Assembly (NCBI GenBank): GCA_963717515.1
Contig: OY970338.1
Span: 1-64,000 of the forward strand
DNA: 64,000 nucleotides
Direction of reading: 5' to 3'
Source of the DNA: CAYXZQ01 sp963717515
GTDB taxonomy: Archaea > Nanobdellota > Nanobdellia > Woesearchaeales > DSVV01
Part shown: positions 1-7,387 of the stretch, piece by piece
Numbering within the stretch: the first letter of the stretch is position 1
How the letters are laid out: each line of letters begins with the position of its first letter
Made by a program: the position numbers and the translations under genes
Notes under the pieces: generated by a model
Told to the model about the DNA's origin: nothing
Databases searched by the model: none
Seen by the model: only the letters and a program-made list of their open reading frames with translations

Positions 1-42
1 TTTCCAAAACCTTTTTATACCTCTAAAACTCTGTCTCTGAAT

Positions 43-601
43 ATGTCCCACTCGCCCGAGCGCAATGCCATAAAGAAGCTCTTCGCCCTCTCAGGCAATG
101 AGTGCGCGTTTCCGGAATGCAAGTCCCATATCGTCGACTTAAAATACGGCACTGTCGTAGGTGAAATCGCCCATGTCAAGAATCACCAGTCAATATCCCG
201 TAAAATGAAGTAAAAACTTCATCTTCAGTTCGAAGGACTTGTGGTTCTTGAGCATGCTCAGGAATAACACGACCAACAGATTGGACAGATAAGCGTTGCT
301 TATCTATTTCAAAAGAGAAGAGTGGTATTCCTGACACATCAAGGGCAGGCATAAGCTTGCTGCGAGGTATGATCCATCCCAGACAGAATCCGAAAGAAAC
401 GCATTCGGAAACCTCATCCTCCTCTGCCCCAAGCACCATAAGATAATAGACGCAAACCCGGAAGAATTGCTGAAAAACATGAAGCAAGCCCATGAGCACT
501 TAATCAGGACAGAAGAAGTCATAGAGCCAAAAAAAGAGATTCTCGATGAACTGATCAATAAGCTCGAAAAGCTTCCGGAAAATTCTCAATCAGATTTATA
601 A
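43..601 (+). pseudogene. HNH endonuclease-like gene, interrupted
   Basis: The first part (43-180) reads MSHSPERNAIKKLFALSGNE and continues through a CxxxxC-type segment to VVGEIAHVK, the usual opening of a family of HNH nucleases. An in-frame stop follows inside foreign sequence at 211-213. The second part (359-601) reads ARYDPSQTESE and then NLILLCPKHHKIID, the HNH tail of the same family. The two halves are in different frames and are separated by 178 bases with no similarity to the family. A TATA-like box at 12-21 lies about 27 bp before the ATG, as for a leaderless gene. I read it as a disrupted gene; an assembly chimera cannot be excluded. Confidence 0.7.
181..358. other. 178-bp insertion inside the HNH gene
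   Basis: This segment splits the HNH reading frame exactly between the residues normally preceding and following the GEIAHVK/ARYDP junction. It has no terminal inverted repeats that I can see. On the minus strand it is open throughout and reads plausibly protein-like (contains GIPLFSFEIDKQRLSVQSVG), so it may be a fragment of another gene captured in reverse orientation. A 4-bp match (caag at 177-180, cttg at 356-359) is the only flanking symmetry. Confidence 0.45.
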
Positions 602-632
602 AGAAAGATCATCTCTTAAATTAAATAACCAA

Positions 633-672
633 AAGATTTAAATACATAATATTATGTACCTACATACATAAT
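633..672 (+). promoter_or_regulatory. Promoter and palindromic operator of the MNT/HEPN module
   Basis: A TATA-like box (agatttaaat, near 634-643) is followed by a perfect 16-bp palindrome TACATAATATTATGTA at 643-658, placed where transcription should begin. A third half-site, TACATAAT, lies at 665-672 and overlaps the start codon. The downstream gene carries an N-terminal helix-turn-helix, so autorepression through these sites is the natural inference. Confidence 0.65.
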
Positions 673-1231
673 GAAGACTGAGCAGAAGATCCTGAAGCAC
701 CTCATCGAAAACAAGGGCAGGTATACCATAAGGCAGGTATCAAAAAATATCGGATCAGATTATCGGATAACCCATACAGCGGCAAATAGACTGATTGAAA
801 AAGGGCTATTAAACACCGAAACTATCGGAAAATCAAAGGCAATATCCTTGTCCGGAAGATTTTCAGGCGAGGTGTTCTCAGTCGAATATGAGAGGCAGAG
901 GAGAACGCTGAAGAACAAAGATCTCAAGGTCATTGTTGAAGACCTTAAAAAGGTCTCGGCAAACCTGACAGTGCTTGTGTTCGGATCCCATGCAAAAGGC
1001 ACCAGCACCAAGCATTCTGACATTGACCTGATGATTATTGTCCCTCATCAATCAATGAAAAAAAGGATCGAGAATGCCCTATCCCTGCTGCCTTTCAGTG
1101 TGCATGATTTCATATTCACTGAAAAGGAATTCCAGGACATGAGGTTTGGAAAGCCGAATGTCGTGCATGAAGCAATCAAGAACAATGTCATCCTCTATGG
1201 CATTGAGGGGTATTATGAGCTATTAAGATGA
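671..1231 (+). CDS. MNT-type nucleotidyltransferase antitoxin with N-terminal wHTH
   Basis: 186 residues. Residues about 1-65 look like a winged helix-turn-helix (QKILKHLIENKG, then RQVSKNIGSDYRIT). Residues about 95-130 carry the minimal nucleotidyltransferase signature GSHAKGTSTKHSDIDL, with the GSx10DxD metal-binding arrangement. MNT proteins of this type act as antitoxins that modify (AMPylate) and silence a HEPN RNase partner, which is the next gene; the stop and start overlap by 4 bp. The wHTH fusion and the palindromes at the promoter suggest that this protein also represses its own operon. That regulatory role is inferred from layout only. Confidence 0.85.
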   Translation: MKTEQKILKHLIENKGRYTIRQVSKNIGSDYRITHTAANRLIEKGLLNTETIGKSKAISLSGRFSGEVFSVEYERQRRTLKNKDLKVIVEDLKKVSANLTVLVFGSHAKGTSTKHSDIDLMIIVPHQSMKKRIENALSLLPFSVHDFIFTEKEFQDMRFGKPNVVHEAIKNNVILYGIEGYYELLR

Positions 1232-1758
1232 TATCAGAACAAAGGATGAGGGAAGCGAAAAATAACTTCGCCGTATACCTGCAGGACGGTCTTGTCAAAA
1301 AGGAAAAGAATGAGACAGCAAAGCAGATGTATGTCAGGAATGCTGAGATGTCCCTTGGCGTGGCTGAAAACCTCATGAAGGATGATAAGAAGCCTTATCT
1401 GTGGGTCGTTGTCTGCAGCTATTATTCCATGTTCTATATCGCCAATGCCGTGATTCTCGAGCTTGGATACAGGATAGGTGGAAAGATTGCGCATAAGGTC
1501 ACGACAGATGCCCTGATCGTCCTTGTCCTTCACAGGCTGAAAAAAGAGCTTCTGACAGAATTTGAAGAGATACAGAAAGATGCTTTGGACCTGGCGTCTG
1601 CAAGGGCAGAGGATATTGTCGACAGCTATGATCTTGAGAGGGCCAAGAGGTCAAGGTTCCAGTATGACATGGGTGAAAATGCAAAGGCTGCAAAGGCAAA
1701 AACATCACTTAAGCGGGCAAAGGAGTTCATGTTTGAACTCAAGAAGATGCTGGTCTGA
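1228..1758 (+). CDS. HEPN-domain protein, putative toxin of the MNT/HEPN pair
   Basis: 176 residues, all-helical, with the HEPN core visible as YVRNAEMSLGVAENLMK and then VVCSYYSMFYIANAVILE. HEPN toxins are metal-independent RNases with an Rx4-6H motif. Here the C-terminal segment has ERAKRSRFQYD, with Tyr at the position where His is common, so RNase activity is not assured. It starts within the last codons of the nucleotidyltransferase gene (ATGA overlap), the standard arrangement of this toxin-antitoxin class. Confidence 0.8.
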   Translation: MISEQRMREAKNNFAVYLQDGLVKKEKNETAKQMYVRNAEMSLGVAENLMKDDKKPYLWVVVCSYYSMFYIANAVILELGYRIGGKIAHKVTTDALIVLVLHRLKKELLTEFEEIQKDALDLASARAEDIVDSYDLERAKRSRFQYDMGENAKAAKAKTSLKRAKEFMFELKKMLV

Positions 1759-1855
1759 TTTCCATCCAACTGTTATTTTCCGGAATATTCTCGGCAAGTT
1801 CAATATCTCCTGCCAAAACAGCAAAACTTATAAAACAGATAATCTATCCAATCAC

Positions 1856-2290
1856 ATGAGATACAACCACACCCAGGTCGGGTATCTGATGATCTATGTA
1901 ACAGCCGCAGTCGTAATATTCTTCGGGTTTATCCTGTCAATGACAGGTCCGGAACCCTTTGCCATAGCAGTAATCTTCCTCATCATATTGGCCCTCGTGT
2001 CATTCTCATCGCTCAATGTGAAAATCGATGAAGAATACCTCAAGATAAGATTCGGCTATGGCATCTACAGCAAAAGCTTCCTCTTAAAAGACATAGGCCA
2101 GGCCAAGGCTGTAAGGAACCATTGGTATTACGGCTGGGGGATAAGATTATGGCTCTGGCCTCATACAGTCATCTACAATGTCTCCGGATTCGATGCAGTC
2201 GAGATAAAGATGAAGAACAAAAAGACATACAGGATAGGCACTGATGAGCCAAAAGAGCTGGAATCTGCAATCATTCAGGCAATCAAATGA
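1856..2290 (+). CDS. Membrane protein with a PH-like domain
   Basis: 144 residues. Two hydrophobic helices at about 10-60 (LMIYVTAAVVIFFGFILSM, then a second) are followed by a soluble beta-rich part resembling the bacterial-PH fold found in short membrane proteins: a 'KSFLLKDIGQAKAVRN' strand-turn, a Trp/Tyr-rich stretch, and a final VEIKMKNKKTYRIGTDEP strand pair. The start is the ATG at 1856, about 27 bp after an 'acttataaaac' TATA box. Precise function is unknown. The domain call comes from the overall pattern and is moderate. Confidence 0.55.
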   Translation: MRYNHTQVGYLMIYVTAAVVIFFGFILSMTGPEPFAIAVIFLIILALVSFSSLNVKIDEEYLKIRFGYGIYSKSFLLKDIGQAKAVRNHWYYGWGIRLWLWPHTVIYNVSGFDAVEIKMKNKKTYRIGTDEPKELESAIIQAIK

Positions 2291-2377
2291 GATGCAGGAA
2301 AATCCTGTGAAATGAAGCCTACCCCGGGCCTGTCTTCAACAGAGAGGCATAATAATCTGGTCAGAGCCGCCAGTCCT

Positions 2378-2521
2378 TCACTTGTTGTACAAAGGGCATG
2401 AGCTGCAGAAATCGTCATTGGGCATCGCAGGGCAGTCAGGGAACTGCCTGTTGCACGACAGGGGCTTTTCTGCCCTTTTCGGCCTTGACCTGCTGCTCTT
2501 ATGGCTCGGCGCCCTTCCCAT
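2378..2521 (-). CDS. Small Cys-rich (zinc-knuckle-like) protein
   Basis: A 47-residue ORF starting MGRAPSHKSSRSRPKRAEK, a basic tail, followed by a compact Cys segment with spacing C-x6-C-x8-C-x2-C (residues 23-42) and ending CPLYNK. The pattern suits a single zinc site. A TATA-like 'aatatatact' lies about 27 bp before the ATG, consistent with a leaderless transcript; the GGAGGT directly abutting the ATG is too close for a normal ribosome binding site. Function unknown. It is the only sensible coding content between the PH-like gene and the RelE-like toxin. Confidence 0.5.
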   Translation of the reverse strand: MGRAPSHKSSRSRPKRAEKPLSCNRQFPDCPAMPNDDFCSSCPLYNK

Positions 2522-2590
2522 ACCTCCGGCAATAATCGTGGTAGTATATATTGTTTATTGTTCTGATGACAAATCATCTACAGGCCTGCC

Positions 2591-2902
2591 TCAATATCCG
2601 AACCTCCTATCATATTCCTTGTGCTTCATCCATTCAAGGATGATTGCCATAACCAGCACTTCATTCTTCTTGATGGTATAGACAAGCCTCCATCCATTTG
2701 GCAGGTTGTATTTCCAGAGGTTGTCAACATTGATGTATGTCTTTGGAATCAGTCTTTTTCTTATCTGGATGCCGGAGAATGCATGTTTTTTGATCTTCAA
2801 GAGAGCATTCTCTATGTGTTCATACAATTGCTTATCTTTCTTTTCTAATCTATGGAATGAACTCAATAGCTTCTCATTTGCAAAGACTATTTCGGCTTCC
2901 AT
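2591..2902 (-). CDS. RelE/ParE-superfamily toxin
   Basis: 103 residues with the compact RelE fold pattern: two N-terminal helices, then RKRLIPKTYINVDNLWKYNL, NGWRLVYTIKKNEVLVMAII and a C-terminal EYDRRFGY. RelE-family toxins cleave mRNA at the ribosome, and the basic residues plus the C-terminal Tyr are of the expected kind. The start codon lies inside the end of the upstream wHTH gene (16-bp overlap), so the two are translated together. Confidence 0.75.
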   Translation of the reverse strand: MEAEIVFANEKLLSSFHRLEKKDKQLYEHIENALLKIKKHAFSGIQIRKRLIPKTYINVDNLWKYNLPNGWRLVYTIKKNEVLVMAIILEWMKHKEYDRRFGY

Positions 2903-3150
2903 CTCAGATACGGTCGTGACATATAATATTTCACCCCTTCCGGATCCCAGATCCAGCCGACTGTCCCGTTTTTATCCCGGGCAATCTTCCCTGATTTTTC
3001 CAGATAATCAAAGATGACGCAGAATGTCTGGTACATCATCTTCCTGGGCAGAGACTCCCACAGCTTTCTCTTCTTGAACTCTCCAGAGTTATCCCTGATG
3101 AAGTCCTCGACCATCATCACTGTGTCCAGCTGCGGATAATGAAGCACCAT
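2887..3150 (-). CDS. wHTH-type antitoxin partner of the RelE-like toxin
   Basis: 87 residues from the ATG at 3150. The central part (LPRKMMYQTFCVIFDYLEKS followed by GKIARDKNGTVGWIWD) has the helix-helix-beta-hairpin look of a winged helix, ending in KYYMSRPYLRWKPK. I chose this start because the TATA-like box (3174-3183, read on the minus strand) sits 28 bp before it; an upstream in-frame ATG at 3207 would lie before the promoter. Its position before, and overlapping, a RelE-like toxin makes it the likely antitoxin, and the palindrome in its promoter suggests autoregulation. Confidence 0.65.
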   Translation of the reverse strand: MVLHYPQLDTVMMVEDFIRDNSGEFKKRKLWESLPRKMMYQTFCVIFDYLEKSGKIARDKNGTVGWIWDPEGVKYYMSRPYLRWKPK

Positions 3151-3153
3151 GTT

Positions 3154-3183
3154 GTTGTATAAACTTATACAACTATTTAAATC
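3154..3183 (-). promoter_or_regulatory. Promoter and 20-bp palindromic operator of the RelE-type module
   Basis: A perfect inverted repeat, GTTGTATAA-AC-TTATACAAC (3154-3173), lies directly between the TATA-like box gatttaaata (3174-3183 on the minus strand) and the ATG at 3150. A repressor bound here would cover the transcription start. The first protein of the operon has a winged-helix look and is the obvious candidate binder. Confidence 0.7.
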
Positions 3184-3398
3184 TTTTGCTTTGGAATCCA
3201 TGTACATGTTGCAGTCTGCATGCTTTATGAATTCTGTCCAGGATTATTCAAAAAACCTCCGGGACAGCCAAAAAATCAAGTGCCCAAGTCAAAAACATCT
3301 TCTTATGATATCCGGATTTGAGCAGAAACTCCATTACTGACGAAAATTCTCACTTAACAATAACAATTATAAACACAGCCACAAACTCCAACACCAAA

Positions 3399-4346
3399 AT
3401 GCCAAACCTACTCTATGTCCCGGACATCGCGCACTTCACAGTCCTCGGCATAGACAGCCTCAATGCCCGTGAGATACCGCAGAAAATTGAAAGTGTCAGG
3501 TCAAACTACGAAAATCTGGAAAACGCAGGTATACCTCTGGAAGAAAAAGTCATGCTCCTTTCCATCGACCCTGTCCAGAAAGCCATGGTCCCGAAGTCTA
3601 TCCTGACAGAAGCAGGGTTTCAGCCTGGCAAGTATCCGCTTCTCCAGCTGTTCGAGTCGTACGGCGCAAAAGTCGTCAAGGCATTCGAGGGCGGACCCCT
3701 GGACATAGAGTTCCTGTACAGGCAGACATCCTATGATTCAGGCGCGCTATGCCATTTCTCTGACAATCATGATATAATCGCAATTTCAACCATCCTCGGC
3801 AACCTGAAATCGACATGGAATGCGGTGATGATGGTGAAGAGGTGCATGAACAAGATACAGGCAATGAACGGGATTCCTGCTGAATATGCAGATTCCCTGA
3901 ATCAGACAATCGAGGACCTGAGGAACTCATACATCGGCCATGTGATGAGGATTTGCAGGAATGTCAAGGACAAGGCCCTGAAGAACGACACTTACGGGGT
4001 CGATATCTATCCAGCGGAATCCTCAAGGATTGATGGCAGGGATCTTGCACTCATCGAGACGCCTCATTCTCCCGGCTCATACATCACCCCAAGGCATGAT
4101 TCCAGCCAATACCCTGACAAGATAAGGTCGAAGATGGAAAAAACGAAGCTTGAGATAGAGATAATGAGCATGCGTTGTGACGCATTCTTCAAGCCCCAGG
4201 GTCTTGACAAGGCTCTTGAGACAATTCCAGAACCTAAGCTACTCATAACCGATGTCTATGCAAGGGAGGTATTCCCTGAGATAAACAGCTGGGACCTTAG
4301 CATACTCAACAAAGAATTCGACATAAGGGAAATCCAATTCCTCTGA
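3399..4346 (+). CDS. Hypothetical protein
   Basis: 315 residues from the ATG at 3399, which lies about 30 bp after 'acaattataaac'. I do not recognise a family. It looks soluble, with an alpha/beta N-terminal half (LLYVPDIAHFTVLGID, VVKAFEGGPLDIEFLYRQT), a helical middle (MMVKRCMNKIQAMNGI) and a C-terminal part with conserved-looking acidic and aromatic residues. It has no signal peptide or membrane segment. It stands alone between a toxin-antitoxin module and the convergent SOD gene; a hairpin CAGCAT-GCA-ATGCTG (4381-4395) lies between the two 3' ends. Confidence 0.7.
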   Translation: MPNLLYVPDIAHFTVLGIDSLNAREIPQKIESVRSNYENLENAGIPLEEKVMLLSIDPVQKAMVPKSILTEAGFQPGKYPLLQLFESYGAKVVKAFEGGPLDIEFLYRQTSYDSGALCHFSDNHDIIAISTILGNLKSTWNAVMMVKRCMNKIQAMNGIPAEYADSLNQTIEDLRNSYIGHVMRICRNVKDKALKNDTYGVDIYPAESSRIDGRDLALIETPHSPGSYITPRHDSSQYPDKIRSKMEKTKLEIEIMSMRCDAFFKPQGLDKALETIPEPKLLITDVYAREVFPEINSWDLSILNKEFDIREIQFL

Positions 4347-4400
4347 TAAATACTGAACAACGCCATTCCATACAACTCTTCAGCATGCAATGCTGGAGGT

Positions 4401-5006
4401 TCATCCCTCAGCCTTCTCAAGGTTCTTTTCCACCTGGTTCCAGTCTATCACATTGAAGAACGCGTCGATGTACTCTGCCCTCCTGTTCTGGTACTTAAGG
4501 TAGTAGGCGTGCTCCCAGACATCGATGCCAAGAAGAGGAGTCTTTCCCATAGAAAGCGGATTATCCTGGTTCGGTGTAGCCACAATCTCCAGCTTCCTGT
4601 CATCATAGACCAGCCATGCCCAGCCAGAGCCGAACACTGTCATGGCCTTGGCAGAGAATTCCTCCATGAACCTGTCGAAGCTTCCGAAGGCCTTCTCTAT
4701 CTCCACCAATATCCTGCCGCCGAGCTCGACATCCTTCTTCAACAATGGCCAGAAGAAGCTGTGATTCAGGTGCCCTCCGCCGTGGTTCCTCACAGCTGCC
4801 CTTATCTTCTCAGGCACATGGCCTATGTCCCTGACAAGTTCCTCAACATCCTCTTTCTGCAAAGCAGGATACCCCTCGAGCGCGGCATTGAGCTTGTCTA
4901 TGTATGCCTGGTGGTGCTTGGTATGGTGTATCTCCATCGTCTTCCTGTCAATATAAGGCTCGAGCGCATCGTACTTATACCCTAAAGCCGGCAATGAATG
5001 TTTCAT
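4401..5006 (-). CDS. sod: Superoxide dismutase, Mn/Fe type
   Basis: 201 residues, standard length. Metal ligands are visible in the usual four places: the His of IHHTKHHQAYIDKLN, the His of GGHLNHSFFW, and the Asp and His of DVWEHAYYLKYQN. The GGHLNHSFFW form is more typical of manganese or cambialistic enzymes than of strict iron enzymes; metal choice is inferred. It converts superoxide to peroxide and oxygen. The start at 5006 is preceded by GGTGATC, a fair ribosome binding site. It is transcribed away from the DEAD-box helicase from a shared intergenic region. Confidence 0.95.
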   Translation of the reverse strand: MKHSLPALGYKYDALEPYIDRKTMEIHHTKHHQAYIDKLNAALEGYPALQKEDVEELVRDIGHVPEKIRAAVRNHGGGHLNHSFFWPLLKKDVELGGRILVEIEKAFGSFDRFMEEFSAKAMTVFGSGWAWLVYDDRKLEIVATPNQDNPLSMGKTPLLGIDVWEHAYYLKYQNRRAEYIDAFFNVIDWNQVEKNLEKAEG

Positions 5007-5098
5007 AATGATCACCCCTTATAGCAATAAGCAGAAGAAATAATAATAATTATTGTTTAAGGGTTAAACCGGCTCATGAACTCAATTTAAACGAAACA

Positions 5099-5226
5099 TT
5101 TATAAACCCACACCGAACCCAGGTATATCCAAGAGCATAAGTCGAGAAAGCACTTGCTCAAATCACGGTTTGGACATTTCGCTTTTTCTGGAGTAGTGCT
5201 TATTAACATACAATGAGGTAAATAGA
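5099..5226 (+). promoter_or_regulatory. Promoter and long 5' leader of the DEAD-box helicase
   Basis: A TATA box (tttataaa, 5099-5106) lies about 120 bp before the ATG, giving a leader of roughly 95 nt, in contrast to the leaderless genes around it. In the leader, aagcact (5148-5154) can pair with agtgctt (5195-5201), and GAGG at 5215-5218 serves as a ribosome binding site. Structured leaders are common on cold-induced RNA helicase mRNAs; that use here is a guess. Confidence 0.4.
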
Positions 5227-6399
5227 ATGAATGAATTTGAAGAATTGAACCTAAAAGAAGGTTTGCTAAGGACAATACAACATCTCGGATTCGAGAGCCC
5301 TACCGATATACAGAGGCTTTCGATCCCTCACGTCCTACAAGGAAAAGACGTAATAGGAGAATCAGCCACAGGCTCTGGAAAGACCCTGGCGTTCGGCTGC
5401 GGCATAATCGAGAAGGCAGTCCCGGGAAGGGGCCTGCAGGCACTTGTCCTGACACCCACTAGGGAGCTCTGCGAGCAGGTCAAGGATGAGATGAGAAGGC
5501 TCTCAGGAAAGAGCCTGAAGATAATCGCTGTATACGGCGGCGTGTCGATAGGTCCGCAGATGGATGCCCTCGAAAGGTCGGAAGTCGCTGTGGCGACCCC
5601 GGGAAGGCTCCTTGACCACATGGAGAGGGGGACTATCAACCTGCAGAACGTAAGGATACTTGTCCTCGACGAGGTCGACAGGATGCTTGACATGGGATTC
5701 ATAGAGGATGTCGAGAGGATAATCTCCGCTGTCCCGAGAGACAGGCAGACCCTGTTCTTCTCAGCGACAGTGTCGGCTGAGATAAGGGAGCTGTCGAAAA
5801 GGTTCACCCATGATGCAGAGCTCGTCTCTGTAAGCAACCAGGTGGACCCTAGCAAGCTAAAGCAGGTCTACTACAATGTTCAGGGCAACATGAAGCTTTC
5901 GCTTCTGCTGCATCTTCTCAAGACTGACAGGTCAGGGCTTGCGATGGTCTTCTGCAACACGAGAAAGACAGTCGATTTCGTGGTGAGCAACCTAAAGAAG
6001 AACAGGATAGACGCGATTGCCATACATGGCGGGCTCACCCAGAACAAGAGGTCAAGGACAATGGACATGTTCAGCGATGCGAAGGCAGGCGTGCTTGTAT
6101 GCACAGACGTCGCATCAAGGGGGCTCCACATAGACAATGTCTCGCATATCTACAACTACGAGATTCCCAAAGACCCAAAGGACTATGTCCACAGGATAGG
6201 CAGGACCGCAAGGGCTGGCGAGGAAGGCATAGCTGTCAACCTGCTCTCTGACTTCGACCATGACAATTTCGGAAGGGTCGAGAGGGAATACGATTTCAAC
6301 ATAGAGCTTAGGAAGAGGCCGTATGTCGAGAGGATAATGGCTGTGAAGACAGAGATGCCGAGGGACAGAAGGAATTTCAGGCGGCAGAGAAGATACTGA
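5227..6399 (+). CDS. DEAD-box ATP-dependent RNA helicase
   Basis: 390 residues covering the two RecA-like helicase domains and little more. Motifs in order: Q motif (SPTDIQRLSIP), motif I ATGSGKT, PTRELCEQ (Ia), TPGR (Ib), motif II DEVD in place of the classical DEAD, SAT (III), ARGLHIDNVSH-type V region and HRIGRTARAG (VI). It unwinds short RNA duplexes and probably acts in ribosome assembly or mRNA turnover. A short basic tail ends RRNFRRQRRY. Confidence 0.95.
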   Translation: MNEFEELNLKEGLLRTIQHLGFESPTDIQRLSIPHVLQGKDVIGESATGSGKTLAFGCGIIEKAVPGRGLQALVLTPTRELCEQVKDEMRRLSGKSLKIIAVYGGVSIGPQMDALERSEVAVATPGRLLDHMERGTINLQNVRILVLDEVDRMLDMGFIEDVERIISAVPRDRQTLFFSATVSAEIRELSKRFTHDAELVSVSNQVDPSKLKQVYYNVQGNMKLSLLLHLLKTDRSGLAMVFCNTRKTVDFVVSNLKKNRIDAIAIHGGLTQNKRSRTMDMFSDAKAGVLVCTDVASRGLHIDNVSHIYNYEIPKDPKDYVHRIGRTARAGEEGIAVNLLSDFDHDNFGRVEREYDFNIELRKRPYVERIMAVKTEMPRDRRNFRRQRRY

Positions 6400-6431
6400 C
6401 CAAAATATTTATATATTCTTTTTCCTGCAGG

Positions 6432-7385
6432 GTGCATATGCACCTGGGCAGGAGGTCTTTTATTCTTAAGTCACTATCTTTAGTCCTATCCACCATCCTG
6501 CTCCGCCAGTATGCAATCGCTGAAGAAGAGGAGGATACGCTGACAGAGGCAGAGTCGCTCGAGGATTCTGCAAAGGGCAGCTCATCGGAATTCCTGGAGA
6601 GCCTACCAGATCCCGAAAGCCTTGAAGAGCTCGCAATCAGATACGAGTTGAGGATGAAAGGTGATTACAACCTGAGCTTAAGGTCTGTTGCGGATATCAG
6701 GCTTGAGAATACAGGCAGGGACAATTACAGGACATCGCTCAAGGTGCAGGTTCCGGAAGGCGAGGGCCTGTTCAGCATTCTTGCCATGGGGCTTGTAGGC
6801 AAGAGGACAAAGCAATACCATGAGGTGAGAAAATCCGTCTCAAAGCTTTTTACAGAGGAGATGCACTTTGATGGAAGGTTCCATACAAGAAATTTTACAG
6901 TGATCCCTGACAGGCAAATCAATCCGGAGATGCCCAAGCAGTTCATCGAGTTCGACTATAAGACATCAAGGATATGCTCCTGGACAAGCCATGCACCTGA
7001 CAGCAGATTTGTCAGGCCATACGACGGCCAGGCATGCGCTCTAACCGGATTCTGGAACTATGTCTTCTTCGGTCCTCCGAAAGGCGGGATGCAGATCGTG
7101 AACATCGCAAAGAAGAGAGGGTCACATGTACCTGACGCGGAATTCACCTTTGAGGATATAAGCTTTGAGGACAATGGGAATTTCACAGAGCTTGTCTATA
7201 CAGGCAGGGCCCTGCTTGACCTGATAGGGGGCAAGGTGAGGTACAAGCTTGAGAAAGATGCTGGCAGGATGCTGCCCTACCTTGTCAGGGCAGGCGGGAT
7301 AATAGACAACACATCCCTTCAGGGCCATTTCCCAAGGTTCAAGGCAAGGGACCTCAGGGCGTATCTTTCAGACGTGCGGGTATGA
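6432..7385 (+). CDS. Exported hypothetical protein with twin-arginine-like signal
   Basis: 317 residues. The N-terminus (HLGRRSFILKSLSLVLSTIL) has RRSFILK followed by a hydrophobic stretch, which fits a Tat signal peptide, and then an acidic linker (about residues 30-60). The rest is beta-rich and reads like a DUF3108-type solute-binding or periplasmic domain, though I hold that loosely. A GTG at 6432 and an ATG at 6438 are both possible starts, with a TATA box (aatatttatatat) about 28 bp upstream. It converges with the next gene. Confidence 0.6.
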   Translation: MHMHLGRRSFILKSLSLVLSTILLRQYAIAEEEEDTLTEAESLEDSAKGSSSEFLESLPDPESLEELAIRYELRMKGDYNLSLRSVADIRLENTGRDNYRTSLKVQVPEGEGLFSILAMGLVGKRTKQYHEVRKSVSKLFTEEMHFDGRFHTRNFTVIPDRQINPEMPKQFIEFDYKTSRICSWTSHAPDSRFVRPYDGQACALTGFWNYVFFGPPKGGMQIVNIAKKRGSHVPDAEFTFEDISFEDNGNFTELVYTGRALLDLIGGKVRYKLEKDAGRMLPYLVRAGGIIDNTSLQGHFPRFKARDLRAYLSDVRV

Positions 7386-7387
7386 GG

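Noticed and set aside
176..359. Insertion in the HNH gene as a bulge-helix-bulge (spliceable) mRNA intron
   Set aside because: A 4-bp helix (caag/cttg) exists at the borders, but cutting at the matching bulge positions does not restore the reading frame.
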